NCBI GenBank assembly: GCA_910584695.1
Contig: CAJUBR010000121.1
Span: forward strand, 1 to 5,682
Reading direction: 5' to 3'
Length of the DNA stretch: 5,682 nucleotides
Origin: an uncultured Lachnospiraceae bacterium
Lineage (GTDB): Bacteria; Bacillota; Clostridia; Lachnospirales; Lachnospiraceae
The notes below the pieces were generated by a model. The model searched no databases and had not been told where the DNA came from. It saw only the letters and a program-made list of their open reading frames with translations. The position numbers were made by a program, and so were the translations under genes. The first letter of the stretch is position 1. Every line of letters begins with the position of its first letter. Shown here one piece after another: positions 1 to 5,682 of this stretch.

Positions 1-507
1 ATTTATGCAGATAAAATGTGCGATGATTTAAAAAAGATGGTAGAATTAGACCCTCTGACCTCTTTGTATAACAGACGGAGCTGTAATAACAGAATACAGA
101 TGCTGGTGAAAGAAAATAAGCCGTTTACCATTGTTATGTGTGATATTGACTGGTTTAAGAAAGTAAACGACCGATATGGGCATGATTGCGGAGATTATAT
201 TTTAGTACAAATATCAGAGATATTAAATGAAAGTGTTCAAAATCACGGATTTGCAAGTAGATGGGGTGGTGAAGAGTTTTTATTAATCTATGAACTGGAT
301 TTTGAAGAGGTAGTGGAAAAGGTAAAGACGTTGTTAGAACAGATTCGTAATTATGGGTTTCAATATCATGACCAGAAAATTGGAATTACCATGACGTTTG
401 GAATTCAGGAAATGAAAAAGGGTGCAGATTATGAAGAAGTTATCAAAATAGCGGACGATAAACTCTATAGAGGAAAAAGAAGTGGAAGAAACCAGATTGT
501 TTCTTAG
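1..507 (+). CDS. GGDEF-domain diguanylate cyclase, C-terminal part (5' end outside window)
   Basis: This is the catalytic end of a diguanylate cyclase, which joins two GTP molecules into the second messenger cyclic di-GMP. The frame is open from base 1, so the ATG at 16 is internal and the sensory N-terminus lies upstream of the window. Counting from that Met, the domain opens with DPLTSLYNRR (12-21). The metal and guanine-binding stretch CDIDWFKKVNDRYGHDCGD (42-60) follows, with D43 as a likely metal ligand. The active-site loop RWGGEEF has GGEEF at 84-88, and the domain closes with ADDKLYRGKRSGRNQIV. All expected catalytic motifs are intact, so activity is likely. The product-inhibition I-site (RxxD, five residues before GGEEF) is absent; QNHG stands at 75-78. 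The lipoprotein gene begins 65 bases after the stop with no strong terminator between, which suggests one operon. The family call is firm; the signal sensed is unknown. Confidence 0.93.
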   Translation: MYADKMCDDLKKMVELDPLTSLYNRRSCNNRIQMLVKENKPFTIVMCDIDWFKKVNDRYGHDCGDYILVQISEILNESVQNHGFASRWGGEEFLLIYELDFEEVVEKVKTLLEQIRNYGFQYHDQKIGITMTFGIQEMKKGADYEEVIKIADDKLYRGKRSGRNQIVS

Positions 508-572
508 CATAAAAGGGTGCCGAAATCCAATTCTGCCCTGCAGAAGCCGGAAACAAAAGAGGGAGAATAACT

Positions 573-1355
573 ATGAAAAAAATTTTATACATTATCATTT
601 TATCGGGCCTTATTATCATGACTTATGGATGTCAAAAGGTGCCGGAAAATACAGTATTTTCTTTAGAAGATTTAAAAGGAAAAAAGGTAGGAGTTCAATC
701 CAAAACAACAGGAGATATTTATGCAACAGAGATTGAAGGAGCTGATGTAAAAAGATTTAACAAGGGAAAAGATGCGGTAACAGCATTGCGGGAAGGTGAA
801 ATTGATGCAGTTATTCTGGATGATGGTCCTGCAAAATTGTTTGCGGATGAATTTCAGGATATCAGGATACTGGATGAAGCCTATGAGGAAGAGGATTACG
901 GAATTATAGTAAAGAAGGGCAATAAAGAATTATTGGATAAAATTAATATAGCTTTGGATAAAATAAAAGAGGACGGAACACTGAATGCGATTTTTCAAAG
1001 CTGGATTTATGAAGGCGGGAAAGAAAGTGCCTATCAGAGAAAAGATAAAGAAAACGGAGCAAATGGTAAACTGATCATGGTAACGAATGCAGAATTTCCT
1101 CCTTATGAAAGTTATGAAAACGGAAAAGTCAAAGGAATTGATATTGATGTCATGGAAGCAATCTGCGATGAACTGGATATGGAGTTAGAGATAGAGAATA
1201 TAGCATTTGATTCACTTATTTCAGCTGTGGACAGGGAAATTGCAGACGTTGGGGCAGCGGCAGTTTCCATAACAGATGAAAGGTTGAAGCAGGTAGATTT
1301 TTCCAAGCCGTATGCACAGGCAAAACAGGTAGTGCTTGTCAGAAATGATGAATAG
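573..1355 (+). CDS. Lipoprotein of the amino-acid-binding SBP_bac_3 family with circularly permuted domain order
   Basis: This is a 260-residue putative surface lipoprotein that should bind an amino acid or similar small ligand. The ATG follows a GAGGGAG ribosome site (559-565). Residues 1-19 form a signal peptide (MKK, then a hydrophobic run) ending TYG before C20, a slightly loose lipobox. Residues 29-146 match the part that is normally the second half of the family: SLEDLKGKKVGVQ, TTGD (45-48), a DAVILDD strand (78-84), EDYGIIVKKGNKELLDKIN and a final helix ending FQSWI. A polar linker (about 147-165) leads to what is normally the N-terminal half: LIMVTNAEFPPYES (167-180), GIDIDVMEAI, then SITDERLKQVDFSKPY (232-247) with R237, the usual carboxylate-binding arginine. 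Together the halves make one complete two-lobed domain in swapped order. No permease or ATPase of the amino-acid type lies nearby, so sensing is as plausible as transport. The family call is strong; the specific ligand is unknown. Confidence 0.88.
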   Translation: MKKILYIIILSGLIIMTYGCQKVPENTVFSLEDLKGKKVGVQSKTTGDIYATEIEGADVKRFNKGKDAVTALREGEIDAVILDDGPAKLFADEFQDIRILDEAYEEEDYGIIVKKGNKELLDKINIALDKIKEDGTLNAIFQSWIYEGGKESAYQRKDKENGANGKLIMVTNAEFPPYESYENGKVKGIDIDVMEAICDELDMELEIENIAFDSLISAVDREIADVGAAAVSITDERLKQVDFSKPYAQAKQVVLVRNDE

Positions 1356-1363
1356 AAAAATGT

Positions 1364-1369
1364 AGGAGG
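1364..1369 (+). promoter_or_regulatory. Ribosome binding site fixing the TTG start of the aminopeptidase
   Basis: AGGAGG lies 8 bases before the TTG at 1378. It supports that rare start codon over any later in-frame Met, and it sits only a few bases after the lipoprotein stop. Confidence 0.85.
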
Positions 1370-1377
1370 AACAGAAA

Positions 1378-2643
1378 TTGGAACAGTTATTTCATTTATT
1401 GCGGGAGGGTGTAACAGCATCCCATACGATTGATTTTGTAAAAAGAAATCTGATAAGAAAGGGGTTTCAGGAACTTTTACTGGAAGATGACTGGAATTTA
1501 AAGGAGCAGGGAAAATATTATGTAAACATATATGGGACAGGCTGTATTGCCTTCCGGGTTGGGCACATGACAGGTGGCAGACCGGTTTTCCGGATTGCAA
1601 TGGCACATAGTGATTATCCTAATTTTCAAATAAAACCCAACCCTATGATAGAAGGAAAGCATGTGGCAAGGTTAAATGTTGAAATATACGGAGGTATGTA
1701 TCAAAAATCATGGCTAGATAGACCACTAGGAATTGCAGGAAGGATTGTTGTAAAAGGAGAAAATGTATTTACACCCCAAATACTGCTTTATAAAAGTGAA
1801 AGACCGCTTTGTATTATTCCAAGTCTTGCAATTCACATGGATTTTGAATTGAATAAAAAAGGTGCTCTGGATGTGGCAAAAGAACTGGTTCCCCTAACTG
1901 CATTATCGGAACAGGGAGATTTGTTAAGAGAGATAGCAGATACCTTGCAGATTGATAAAGATGATATTCTGGATTATGAGTTATGTCTGTATAATATGGA
2001 AAATCCGGTGCTGGTGGGGCTGGATGCATCTATGATTGCTGCAGCAAGGCTGGATAATCTTACTTCAGTTGGTGCAATTTTAACTGCCATCGAAGAATGC
2101 GGTGAGGTGCCGGAGAATACGGTTGATGTAATGGCAGTTTTTAATCATGAAGAAGTAGGAAGCCGTTCCGGGCAGGGAGCGGACAGTGAACTGCTGCCAA
2201 TGGTGCTTAAAAAAGCGGGCGAGTCCCTGTTCCAGGGGAGATTTCGAATGAGTGATATAATAGAGAAAAGTTTTCTTCTGTCTGTGGATGTTGCCCATGC
2301 CCATCATCCGAATTATGAGGAAAAAAGTGACCTGAACAACAGGGCGTTTATGGGAAAAGGATTTTGTATAAAACGAAGTATCGGGCAGAAATATGGTACG
2401 ACACCGGAAAGTGCTGCCGTGTTAAAGCAGCTTTGTAAAAAATACAATATCCCATATACAATTGCCGTTAACAAAACGGGAATTGCAGGCGGAAGCACAT
2501 TAGGACCGATTGTCACATCCCATATGCCAATGCCGTGTGCAGATATTGGAATGCCTGTTTTGGCAATGCATTCTGCATCAGAACTAGGTGCAGCCTCAGA
2601 TTATGAAGCACTGAAAGCGGTTTTACGGGCATTTTACAATTGA
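1378..2643 (+). CDS. apeB: M18 family zinc aminopeptidase (aspartyl aminopeptidase type)
   Basis: This is a cytoplasmic metallo-aminopeptidase that removes N-terminal residues from peptides; some M18 members prefer acidic residues. It has 421 residues, near the usual length of bacterial M18 proteins. The conserved metal and catalytic residues appear in order: MAHSD (H77, D79), ARLDN (bridging D226), FNHEEVGSRSGQGADS (E258 catalytic, E259 metal), SVDVAHAHHPNY (D304) and MHSASELGAASD (H398). GIAGGSTLGPI (368-378) is also typical. No signal peptide is seen. The start is TTG, supported by AGGAGG eight bases upstream. The gene lies 22 bases after the lipoprotein stop, so the two are probably co-transcribed and may share a role in peptide or amino-acid use. 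The symbol follows the apeB-like RLDN motif and length and is less certain than the family. No terminator is obvious just after the stop. Confidence 0.93.
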   Translation: MEQLFHLLREGVTASHTIDFVKRNLIRKGFQELLLEDDWNLKEQGKYYVNIYGTGCIAFRVGHMTGGRPVFRIAMAHSDYPNFQIKPNPMIEGKHVARLNVEIYGGMYQKSWLDRPLGIAGRIVVKGENVFTPQILLYKSERPLCIIPSLAIHMDFELNKKGALDVAKELVPLTALSEQGDLLREIADTLQIDKDDILDYELCLYNMENPVLVGLDASMIAAARLDNLTSVGAILTAIEECGEVPENTVDVMAVFNHEEVGSRSGQGADSELLPMVLKKAGESLFQGRFRMSDIIEKSFLLSVDVAHAHHPNYEEKSDLNNRAFMGKGFCIKRSIGQKYGTTPESAAVLKQLCKKYNIPYTIAVNKTGIAGGSTLGPIVTSHMPMPCADIGMPVLAMHSASELGAASDYEALKAVLRAFYN

Positions 2644-2783
2644 CTAACAGAAATAACCAGATACCTCTAACGCATAAATGGCAGAAGATAAATACACACT
2701 ATTAGAAGTCAAATGGATGTGAAAATACATTCTCTTGGCTCATTACCCGCAGAAATAAACTACGGTTTGTTAAGGAGGTAGCT

Positions 2784-2975
2784 ATGAAGGCAGTTGTAAA
2801 TAAAGAGGGCTGCATTAGCTGTGGATTGTGCGTGAGTACCTGTCCTGAAGTGTTTGCATTTGATGAAAACGGAATTGCAGAGGCAAATGGTCAGATTACA
2901 GATTCTAATTTTGCTTCCGCAGAGTCAGCAAGAAGTTCCTGTCCGGTTGCAGTGATTGATATTGTAGAGAGTTGA
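2784..2975 (+). CDS. Small single-cluster [4Fe-4S] ferredoxin
   Basis: This is a soluble 63-residue electron carrier of the monocluster ferredoxin type found in anaerobes. The cluster ligands are C10, C13 and C16 in CISCGLC plus C53 in SSCPVAVI. The acidic EVFAFDENGIAE segment after CP is typical of the family. A further cysteine, C20 (before P21), sits where related ferredoxins form a disulfide or a removable ligand, but no partner cysteine is present. The start is well fixed by AAGGAGG (2772-2778) five bases before ATG. The gene stands alone: 140 bases separate it from the aminopeptidase, with only weak promoter-like matches (for example TTAGAA at 2702 and TACATT at 2726), and a terminator follows at once. 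Its redox partner cannot be told from this window. Confidence 0.93.
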   Translation: MKAVVNKEGCISCGLCVSTCPEVFAFDENGIAEANGQITDSNFASAESARSSCPVAVIDIVES

Positions 2976-2987
2976 CAGGTAAACGGG

Positions 2988-3053
2988 CGGGACTGCCGCA
3001 TAAAATATTTTGGCTGTCTGCCGGGATGTTTTCATGCAGCAGTCCCGTTTTTT
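2988..3053 (+). terminator. Rho-independent terminator after the ferredoxin gene
   Basis: A perfect 9-bp stem pairs CGGGACTGC (2988-2996) with GCAGTCCCG (3039-3047). It extends by three more pairs past one mismatch and is followed by six T (3048-3053). The loop is long (about 34 bases) and holds a small hairpin (GGC-TGTCT-GCC). A second CGGGA at 3022-3026 could also pair with the same 3' arm. Read from the other strand the stem is followed by CCCGTTTACC, a poor U-tract, so it would be at best a weak stop for the convergent ABC operon. Confidence 0.85.
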
Positions 3054-3076
3054 AATATATAGAAAACTCTGTTTTG

Positions 3077-3895
3077 TTAGAAATACTCTGACAATTTTTT
3101 TTCAAAGTATTGCAGGATTGTGTAAAGCAGCATAGCGATGACACAGAGGATTACGATGGAAAGTAATACGTTGCTCATTTTGAAGGTTTGGGAGCCATAT
3201 ATGATCAGATAGCCCAGTCCTTCTCTGGCTGCAAGAAATTCTCCGATTACAACACCCACCAGGCAAAGCCCAATATTTACTTTCATGATACTGATGATAT
3301 TTGGTATGCTGCCCGGAAGAACAACCAATTTCAGACATTGAAAGCGGCTGCCTTTCAGGGTTTCAATCAGCTTTATTTTATCGGCATCTACGCTGGTGAA
3401 ACCGGTATAGAGATTTAGGATACTTCCAAAGATTGCAACACTGCAAGCACAGACTATGATTGTAGTCTTATTTGCTCCAAGCCATACAATGAGTACCGGA
3501 GCAAGCGCTGATTTTGGAAGTGCATTTAAAATGACAAGATAGGGTTCTAAGACCCGGGAAAGTGTTTTGTTCCACCAAAAAAGGGTTGCAATGATTAAGC
3601 TGCCTGCAATTACGATGGCAAAGCCTGCCAGCGTCTCATATAGTGTAATTCCGATATGGTGGAGCAGGGAACCGTCTTTTAACATATCCATCATGGTAGT
3701 AAATAATTTGGATGGGCAGCAGAAAATGAAAGCATTGATGATTCCATTTTTAGCAGTATATTCCCAAAGAAAGAGAAAGCAGATAAAAATTAAAAGCTGG
3801 TAAACCCGGATTAATATATGATTTTTTTTGATTTTTCTGACATATTCCTGTTGTGCAGCAGAAACGGGAATATTATCCGAAGTCTTCATTTTCAT
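3077..3895 (-). CDS. ABC transporter permease, SsuC/TauC/ThiX-like
   Basis: This is the membrane subunit of an importer in the nitrate/sulfonate/taurine/HMP class (BPD_transp_1 fold). The start chosen is the ATG at 3895, giving 272 residues. A GGGAGG site lies 9 bases upstream, whereas a start at 3976 would add 27 residues with no such support and a 104-base overlap. An ATG two codons later (3889) is also possible. Hydrophobic helices lie near 32-48, 85-106, 130-137, 144-162, 200-221 and 242-262. The cytoplasmic coupling loop that contacts the ATPase is seen as IETLKGSRFQCLKLVVLP (177-194), followed by GEFLAAREGLGYLI (218-231), which is characteristic of SsuC-like permeases. It overlaps the ATPase gene by 23 bases, so translation is probably coupled. 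No binding protein follows it. The substrate cannot be assigned. Confidence 0.9.
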   Translation of the reverse strand: MKMKTSDNIPVSAAQQEYVRKIKKNHILIRVYQLLIFICFLFLWEYTAKNGIINAFIFCCPSKLFTTMMDMLKDGSLLHHIGITLYETLAGFAIVIAGSLIIATLFWWNKTLSRVLEPYLVILNALPKSALAPVLIVWLGANKTTIIVCACSVAIFGSILNLYTGFTSVDADKIKLIETLKGSRFQCLKLVVLPGSIPNIISIMKVNIGLCLVGVVIGEFLAAREGLGYLIIYGSQTFKMSNVLLSIVILCVIAMLLYTILQYFEKKLSEYF

Positions 3896-4655
3896 CGTAA
3901 ATGGCCTCCCAAATCTGATTATAATATTGATTAAATTCCGGTGCGTTTCTGGCAGTCTTCGGGGTGCGTTTTTCAATGCTTAAGTGAATGGGAATGATAG
4001 ATTTGATAGTACCGGGACGTTTCGTAAGCACAATGACCCGGTCTGCCATGGAAATTGCTTCCGATAAATCATGTGTTACTAAAAGTGTACTGATTCCTTT
4101 TTCTTTTATAATAGAACCGATATCATTTGAAACATTTAAGCGGGTTTGGTAATCCAGTGCACTGAAGGGTTCATCCAGTAAGAGGATATCCGGTGAAAGT
4201 GCAAGAGTACGGATTAAAGCAGCACGTTGTCGCATTCCGCCGGATAATTGTCTGGGATAGGAATTGCGAAAATCCCATAGACCATAGGTTTTGAGCAGAT
4301 CATCAATGATTTCGAGATGGGTTTTATCTAATTTGTGCTGGATTTCCAGTCCCAGAGTAAGGTTTTTATAGATACTGCGCCATTCCAATAAATGGTCTTT
4401 TTGCAGCATATAGCCAATATTAAGATTGGATAAATCTGCAGGTTTTCCGTTGATCTGTATGGAACCGGAGGTGACAGGAAGCAGACCGGCAATCAGATTT
4501 AGCAGGGTAGTCTTTCCGCACCCGCTGGGACCAACAAATGAAATAAATTCATTTTTATTTAATTGAAATGAAATATTATTAAGTGATAAGGTCTCACAAG
4601 ATATTGTATGATATGAGTAATTTACATTAAAAAATTCTAGCAATGGTATCCCCAA
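3873..4655 (-). CDS. ABC transporter ATP-binding protein, SsuB/TauB-like
   Basis: This is a cytoplasmic ATPase of 260 residues that powers import through the permease encoded just downstream. All nucleotide-binding elements are present: Walker A GPSGCGKT (42-49), Q-loop Q85 in GYMLQKDHLLEW, signature LSGGM (137-141), Walker B ILLLDE (157-162), D-loop SALD (165-168) and H-loop H195 in THD. The MLQKDHLLEWRSIYKN pattern and the C-terminal segment with RPGTI fit the nitrate/sulfonate/taurine subfamily rather than amino-acid importers. The start is TTG at 4655, backed by AAAGGGG seven bases upstream, and no nearby ATG competes. It is the first gene of the minus-strand pair and overlaps the permease by 23 bases. 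The substrate is unknown because no binding protein is encoded alongside. Confidence 0.93.
   Translation of the reverse strand: MGIPLLEFFNVNYSYHTISCETLSLNNISFQLNKNEFISFVGPSGCGKTTLLNLIAGLLPVTSGSIQINGKPADLSNLNIGYMLQKDHLLEWRSIYKNLTLGLEIQHKLDKTHLEIIDDLLKTYGLWDFRNSYPRQLSGGMRQRAALIRTLALSPDILLLDEPFSALDYQTRLNVSNDIGSIIKEKGISTLLVTHDLSEAISMADRVIVLTKRPGTIKSIIPIHLSIEKRTPKTARNAPEFNQYYNQIWEAIYDENEDFG
3905..3910 (-). promoter_or_regulatory. Ribosome binding site that sets the permease start at 3895
   Basis: GGGAGG on the minus strand lies 9 bases before the ATG at 3895, inside the end of the ATPase gene. It argues against the longer reading from 3976. Confidence 0.75.
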
Positions 4656-4662
4656 TTTTAAA

Positions 4663-4669
4663 CCCCTTT
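4663..4669 (-). promoter_or_regulatory. Ribosome binding site for the TTG start of the ABC ATPase
   Basis: AAAGGGG on the minus strand sits 7 bases before TTG at 4655 and supports this unusual start. Confidence 0.65.
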
Positions 4670-4685
4670 CTCTGCTTTATAATAT

Positions 4686-4691
4686 ATTGTA
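4686..4691 (-). promoter_or_regulatory. Possible -10 element for the ABC operon
   Basis: TACAAT on the minus strand lies about 30 bases before the ATPase start in an AT-rich stretch. No good -35 hexamer is seen at the right distance, so this is only a candidate. Confidence 0.25.
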
Positions 4692-4734
4692 TTCAAAAAG
4701 ATAGAAAATGCCTTAAATTGCCAGAATACGTGAC

Positions 4735-4763
4735 TTGACGAAAAAAAAATCTTTATTTATAAT
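4735..4763 (+). promoter_or_regulatory. Near-consensus sigma-A promoter for the deacetylase gene
   Basis: TTGACG (4735-4740) and a perfect TATAAT (4758-4763) are separated by exactly 17 bases that include a run of nine A, which is optimal spacing for the housekeeping sigma factor. Transcription would begin near 4770 and give a leader of about 100 bases before the ATG at 4870. Confidence 0.85.
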
Positions 4764-4769
4764 AAGCAG

Positions 4770-4869
4770 GCTTAGAGAAACTGCTATAAAATTTATTTAT
4801 TTTTTATTCTTTTGAATGAGAAAAGGATTACGACAAATACTAAGATAAAACATAGAAGCAGGTGAAAAA
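4770..4869 (+). other. AU-rich 5' leader of the deacetylase transcript
   Basis: This stretch has no coding potential. It holds a weak 8-bp hairpin, ATTCTTTT (4806-4813) with AAAAGGAT (4821-4828), including one G-U pair and a 7-base loop. A 5-bp AGCAG/CTGCT inverted repeat (4765-4769 and 4781-4785) sits at the predicted transcript start. No known riboswitch core was recognised. The leader ends with AGGTG (4860-4864), the ribosome site of the next gene. Confidence 0.4.
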
Positions 4870-5682
4870 ATGGCAAAGATAACCAGAGCAGAACTCGCCA
4901 GAAGAAGGCGTATTGAACTCTATAAAAAAATAATTATATATGTATTTCTTGTGATGACAATTCTGCCGATCTTTACAAGCATCTTTTTATTTGGTAAATT
5001 GAGCCAGTTAGAGAAAAAATTAAAGTATGCAGTCAGTGAAGAGGGTGGGGATTATCTTACCCTGCGTTCCAGCAGGGAAGCATTATTAAATAACCCGAAT
5101 GCAGATAGCGGAGTGTTTGCAGATTCGGTAAAGGCGGTTCTTGGCAATGCCAGTGTAGATACAAATAATGCACGGAATGCGGAGGATACAAAAGACGAGC
5201 AGGACACAATTGAAAGTGATGCAGTGGCAGAAGATAACAAGGAAAAGGAAGAGACCAAAAGAGTTTATCTGACTTTTGATGACGGACCATCTAATTATAC
5301 TGGTCAGATTCTGGATATTCTGGCAGAAAACAATGTGAAAGCAACATTTTTTGTAATAGGGAAGGACAAGCAATATTATGATTATTATAAGCGGATTGTA
5401 AAGGAAGGACATACAATCGGAATGCATTCATACTCCCATGTTTATCAGGATTTTTACAAATCGGTGGATTCCTTTGGTGGGGAACTTACTAAATTAAATG
5501 AATTAATCTATGAGGTGACAGGAACCAGAAGTAGTATTTTTCGTTTTCCGGGTGGAAGTTCAAATAGTGTAGCACCGTTACCGATTGAAAATTATATTGC
5601 ATATTTGAATGAAAATAATATTAATTATTATGACTGGAATTCTTTAAGTGGGGATGCCGTTACTTCGGGTCTGTCCCCACAG
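4870..5682 (+). CDS. Membrane-anchored polysaccharide deacetylase (NodB domain), 3' end outside window
   Basis: This is an extracellular carbohydrate esterase of family CE4, which removes N-acetyl groups from glycans such as peptidoglycan or a surface polysaccharide. Of the protein, 271 residues are visible. A very basic N-terminus (RAELARRRR, 7-14, then KK) precedes one membrane helix (about 21-42), so the rest faces outward. A coiled-coil-like stretch (SQLEKKLK) and a long acidic, Asn/Asp/Glu-rich linker (about 95-130) lead to the catalytic domain. There, TFDDGP (135-140) gives catalytic D137 and metal ligand D138, HSYSH (186-190) gives the two metal histidines, RFPGG (225-229) is motif 3, and DWN (255-257) fits motif 4. 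The last motif and the stop lie beyond the window. ATG is preceded by AGGTG at a five-base spacing and by a strong promoter. All visible catalytic residues are intact; the exact glycan is unknown. Confidence 0.93.
   Translation, partial: MAKITRAELARRRRIELYKKIIIYVFLVMTILPIFTSIFLFGKLSQLEKKLKYAVSEEGGDYLTLRSSREALLNNPNADSGVFADSVKAVLGNASVDTNNARNAEDTKDEQDTIESDAVAEDNKEKEETKRVYLTFDDGPSNYTGQILDILAENNVKATFFVIGKDKQYYDYYKRIVKEGHTIGMHSYSHVYQDFYKSVDSFGGELTKLNELIYEVTGTRSSIFRFPGGSSNSVAPLPIENYIAYLNENNINYYDWNSLSGDAVTSGLSPQ

Noticed and set aside
482..736. Plus-strand open frame spanning the cyclase end and the lipoprotein start
   Set aside because: It overlaps both real genes in another frame and shows no protein-like features; the lipoprotein frame has a ribosome site and a signal peptide.
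1112..1606. Minus-strand open frame of 164 codons opposite the lipoprotein end and aminopeptidase start
   Set aside because: It lies antisense to two well-supported genes, has no recognisable domain and reads as a shadow frame.
637..2125. Near-identical short stretch (GGTGCCGGAAAATAC-like, encoding VPENTV) in both the lipoprotein and aminopeptidase genes (about 637 and 2106)
   Set aside because: It is only about 18 bases with a few mismatches, in coding sequence with no further similarity around it; chance is the simpler explanation.
3896..3976. N-terminal extension of the permease to an upstream ATG at 3976
   Set aside because: The added residues are encoded inside the ATPase gene and resemble no permease N-terminus, and GGGAGG points to the ATG at 3895.
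4656..4869. Possible riboswitch (for example TPP) upstream of the ABC operon
   Set aside because: No conserved riboswitch core such as the CUGAGA element was found on the minus strand, and the leader of the ATPase appears short.
5052..5427. Three minus-strand open frames opposite the deacetylase gene
   Set aside because: The plus-strand frame carries all visible CE4 motifs, and these are antisense shadows without family signals.

Overview
The window comes from an AT-rich, low-GC Gram-positive bacterium. Strong AGGAGG-type ribosome binding sites, two TTG starts, a lipoprotein, a short clostridial-type ferredoxin and an M18 aminopeptidase suggest Clostridia, probably a Lachnospiraceae-like anaerobe. 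This placement is an inference from style and gene content, since no marker gene is present.

Region 1 (1-2643, + strand) is a likely co-transcribed run of three genes: the C-terminal GGDEF (diguanylate cyclase) end of a protein that starts outside the window, a small lipoprotein related to amino-acid-binding proteins of ABC transporters, and an M18 zinc aminopeptidase with a TTG start. The lipoprotein is the most unusual object here. Its second (lobe 2 to C-terminus) part comes first and its N-terminal lobe comes last, so it reads as a circular permutation of the usual SBP_bac_3 fold. It still holds the motifs expected for binding an alpha-amino acid.

Region 2 (2644-3060, + strand) holds a 140-base spacer, a stand-alone 63-residue [4Fe-4S] ferredoxin gene and a clear intrinsic terminator.

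Region 3 (3077-4655, - strand) is a two-gene operon for an ABC importer of the nitrate/sulfonate/taurine/pyrimidine type. It has an ATPase with a TTG start overlapped by a permease. No substrate-binding protein is encoded beside it. The permease most likely starts at 3895, with a 23-base overlap, rather than further upstream.

Region 4 (4656-5682) is a divergent intergenic region of about 210 bases followed by a gene that runs off the window. The region has a near-consensus sigma-A promoter (TTGACG-17-TATAAT) and an AU-rich leader of about 100 bases. The gene encodes a membrane-anchored polysaccharide deacetylase (NodB domain), probably acting on cell-wall or surface glycans.

The possible link between cyclase, binding protein and peptidase (sensing amino acids released from peptides, with a c-di-GMP output) is an inference from gene order only. 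No RNA genes, insertion sequences or CRISPR arrays were seen.
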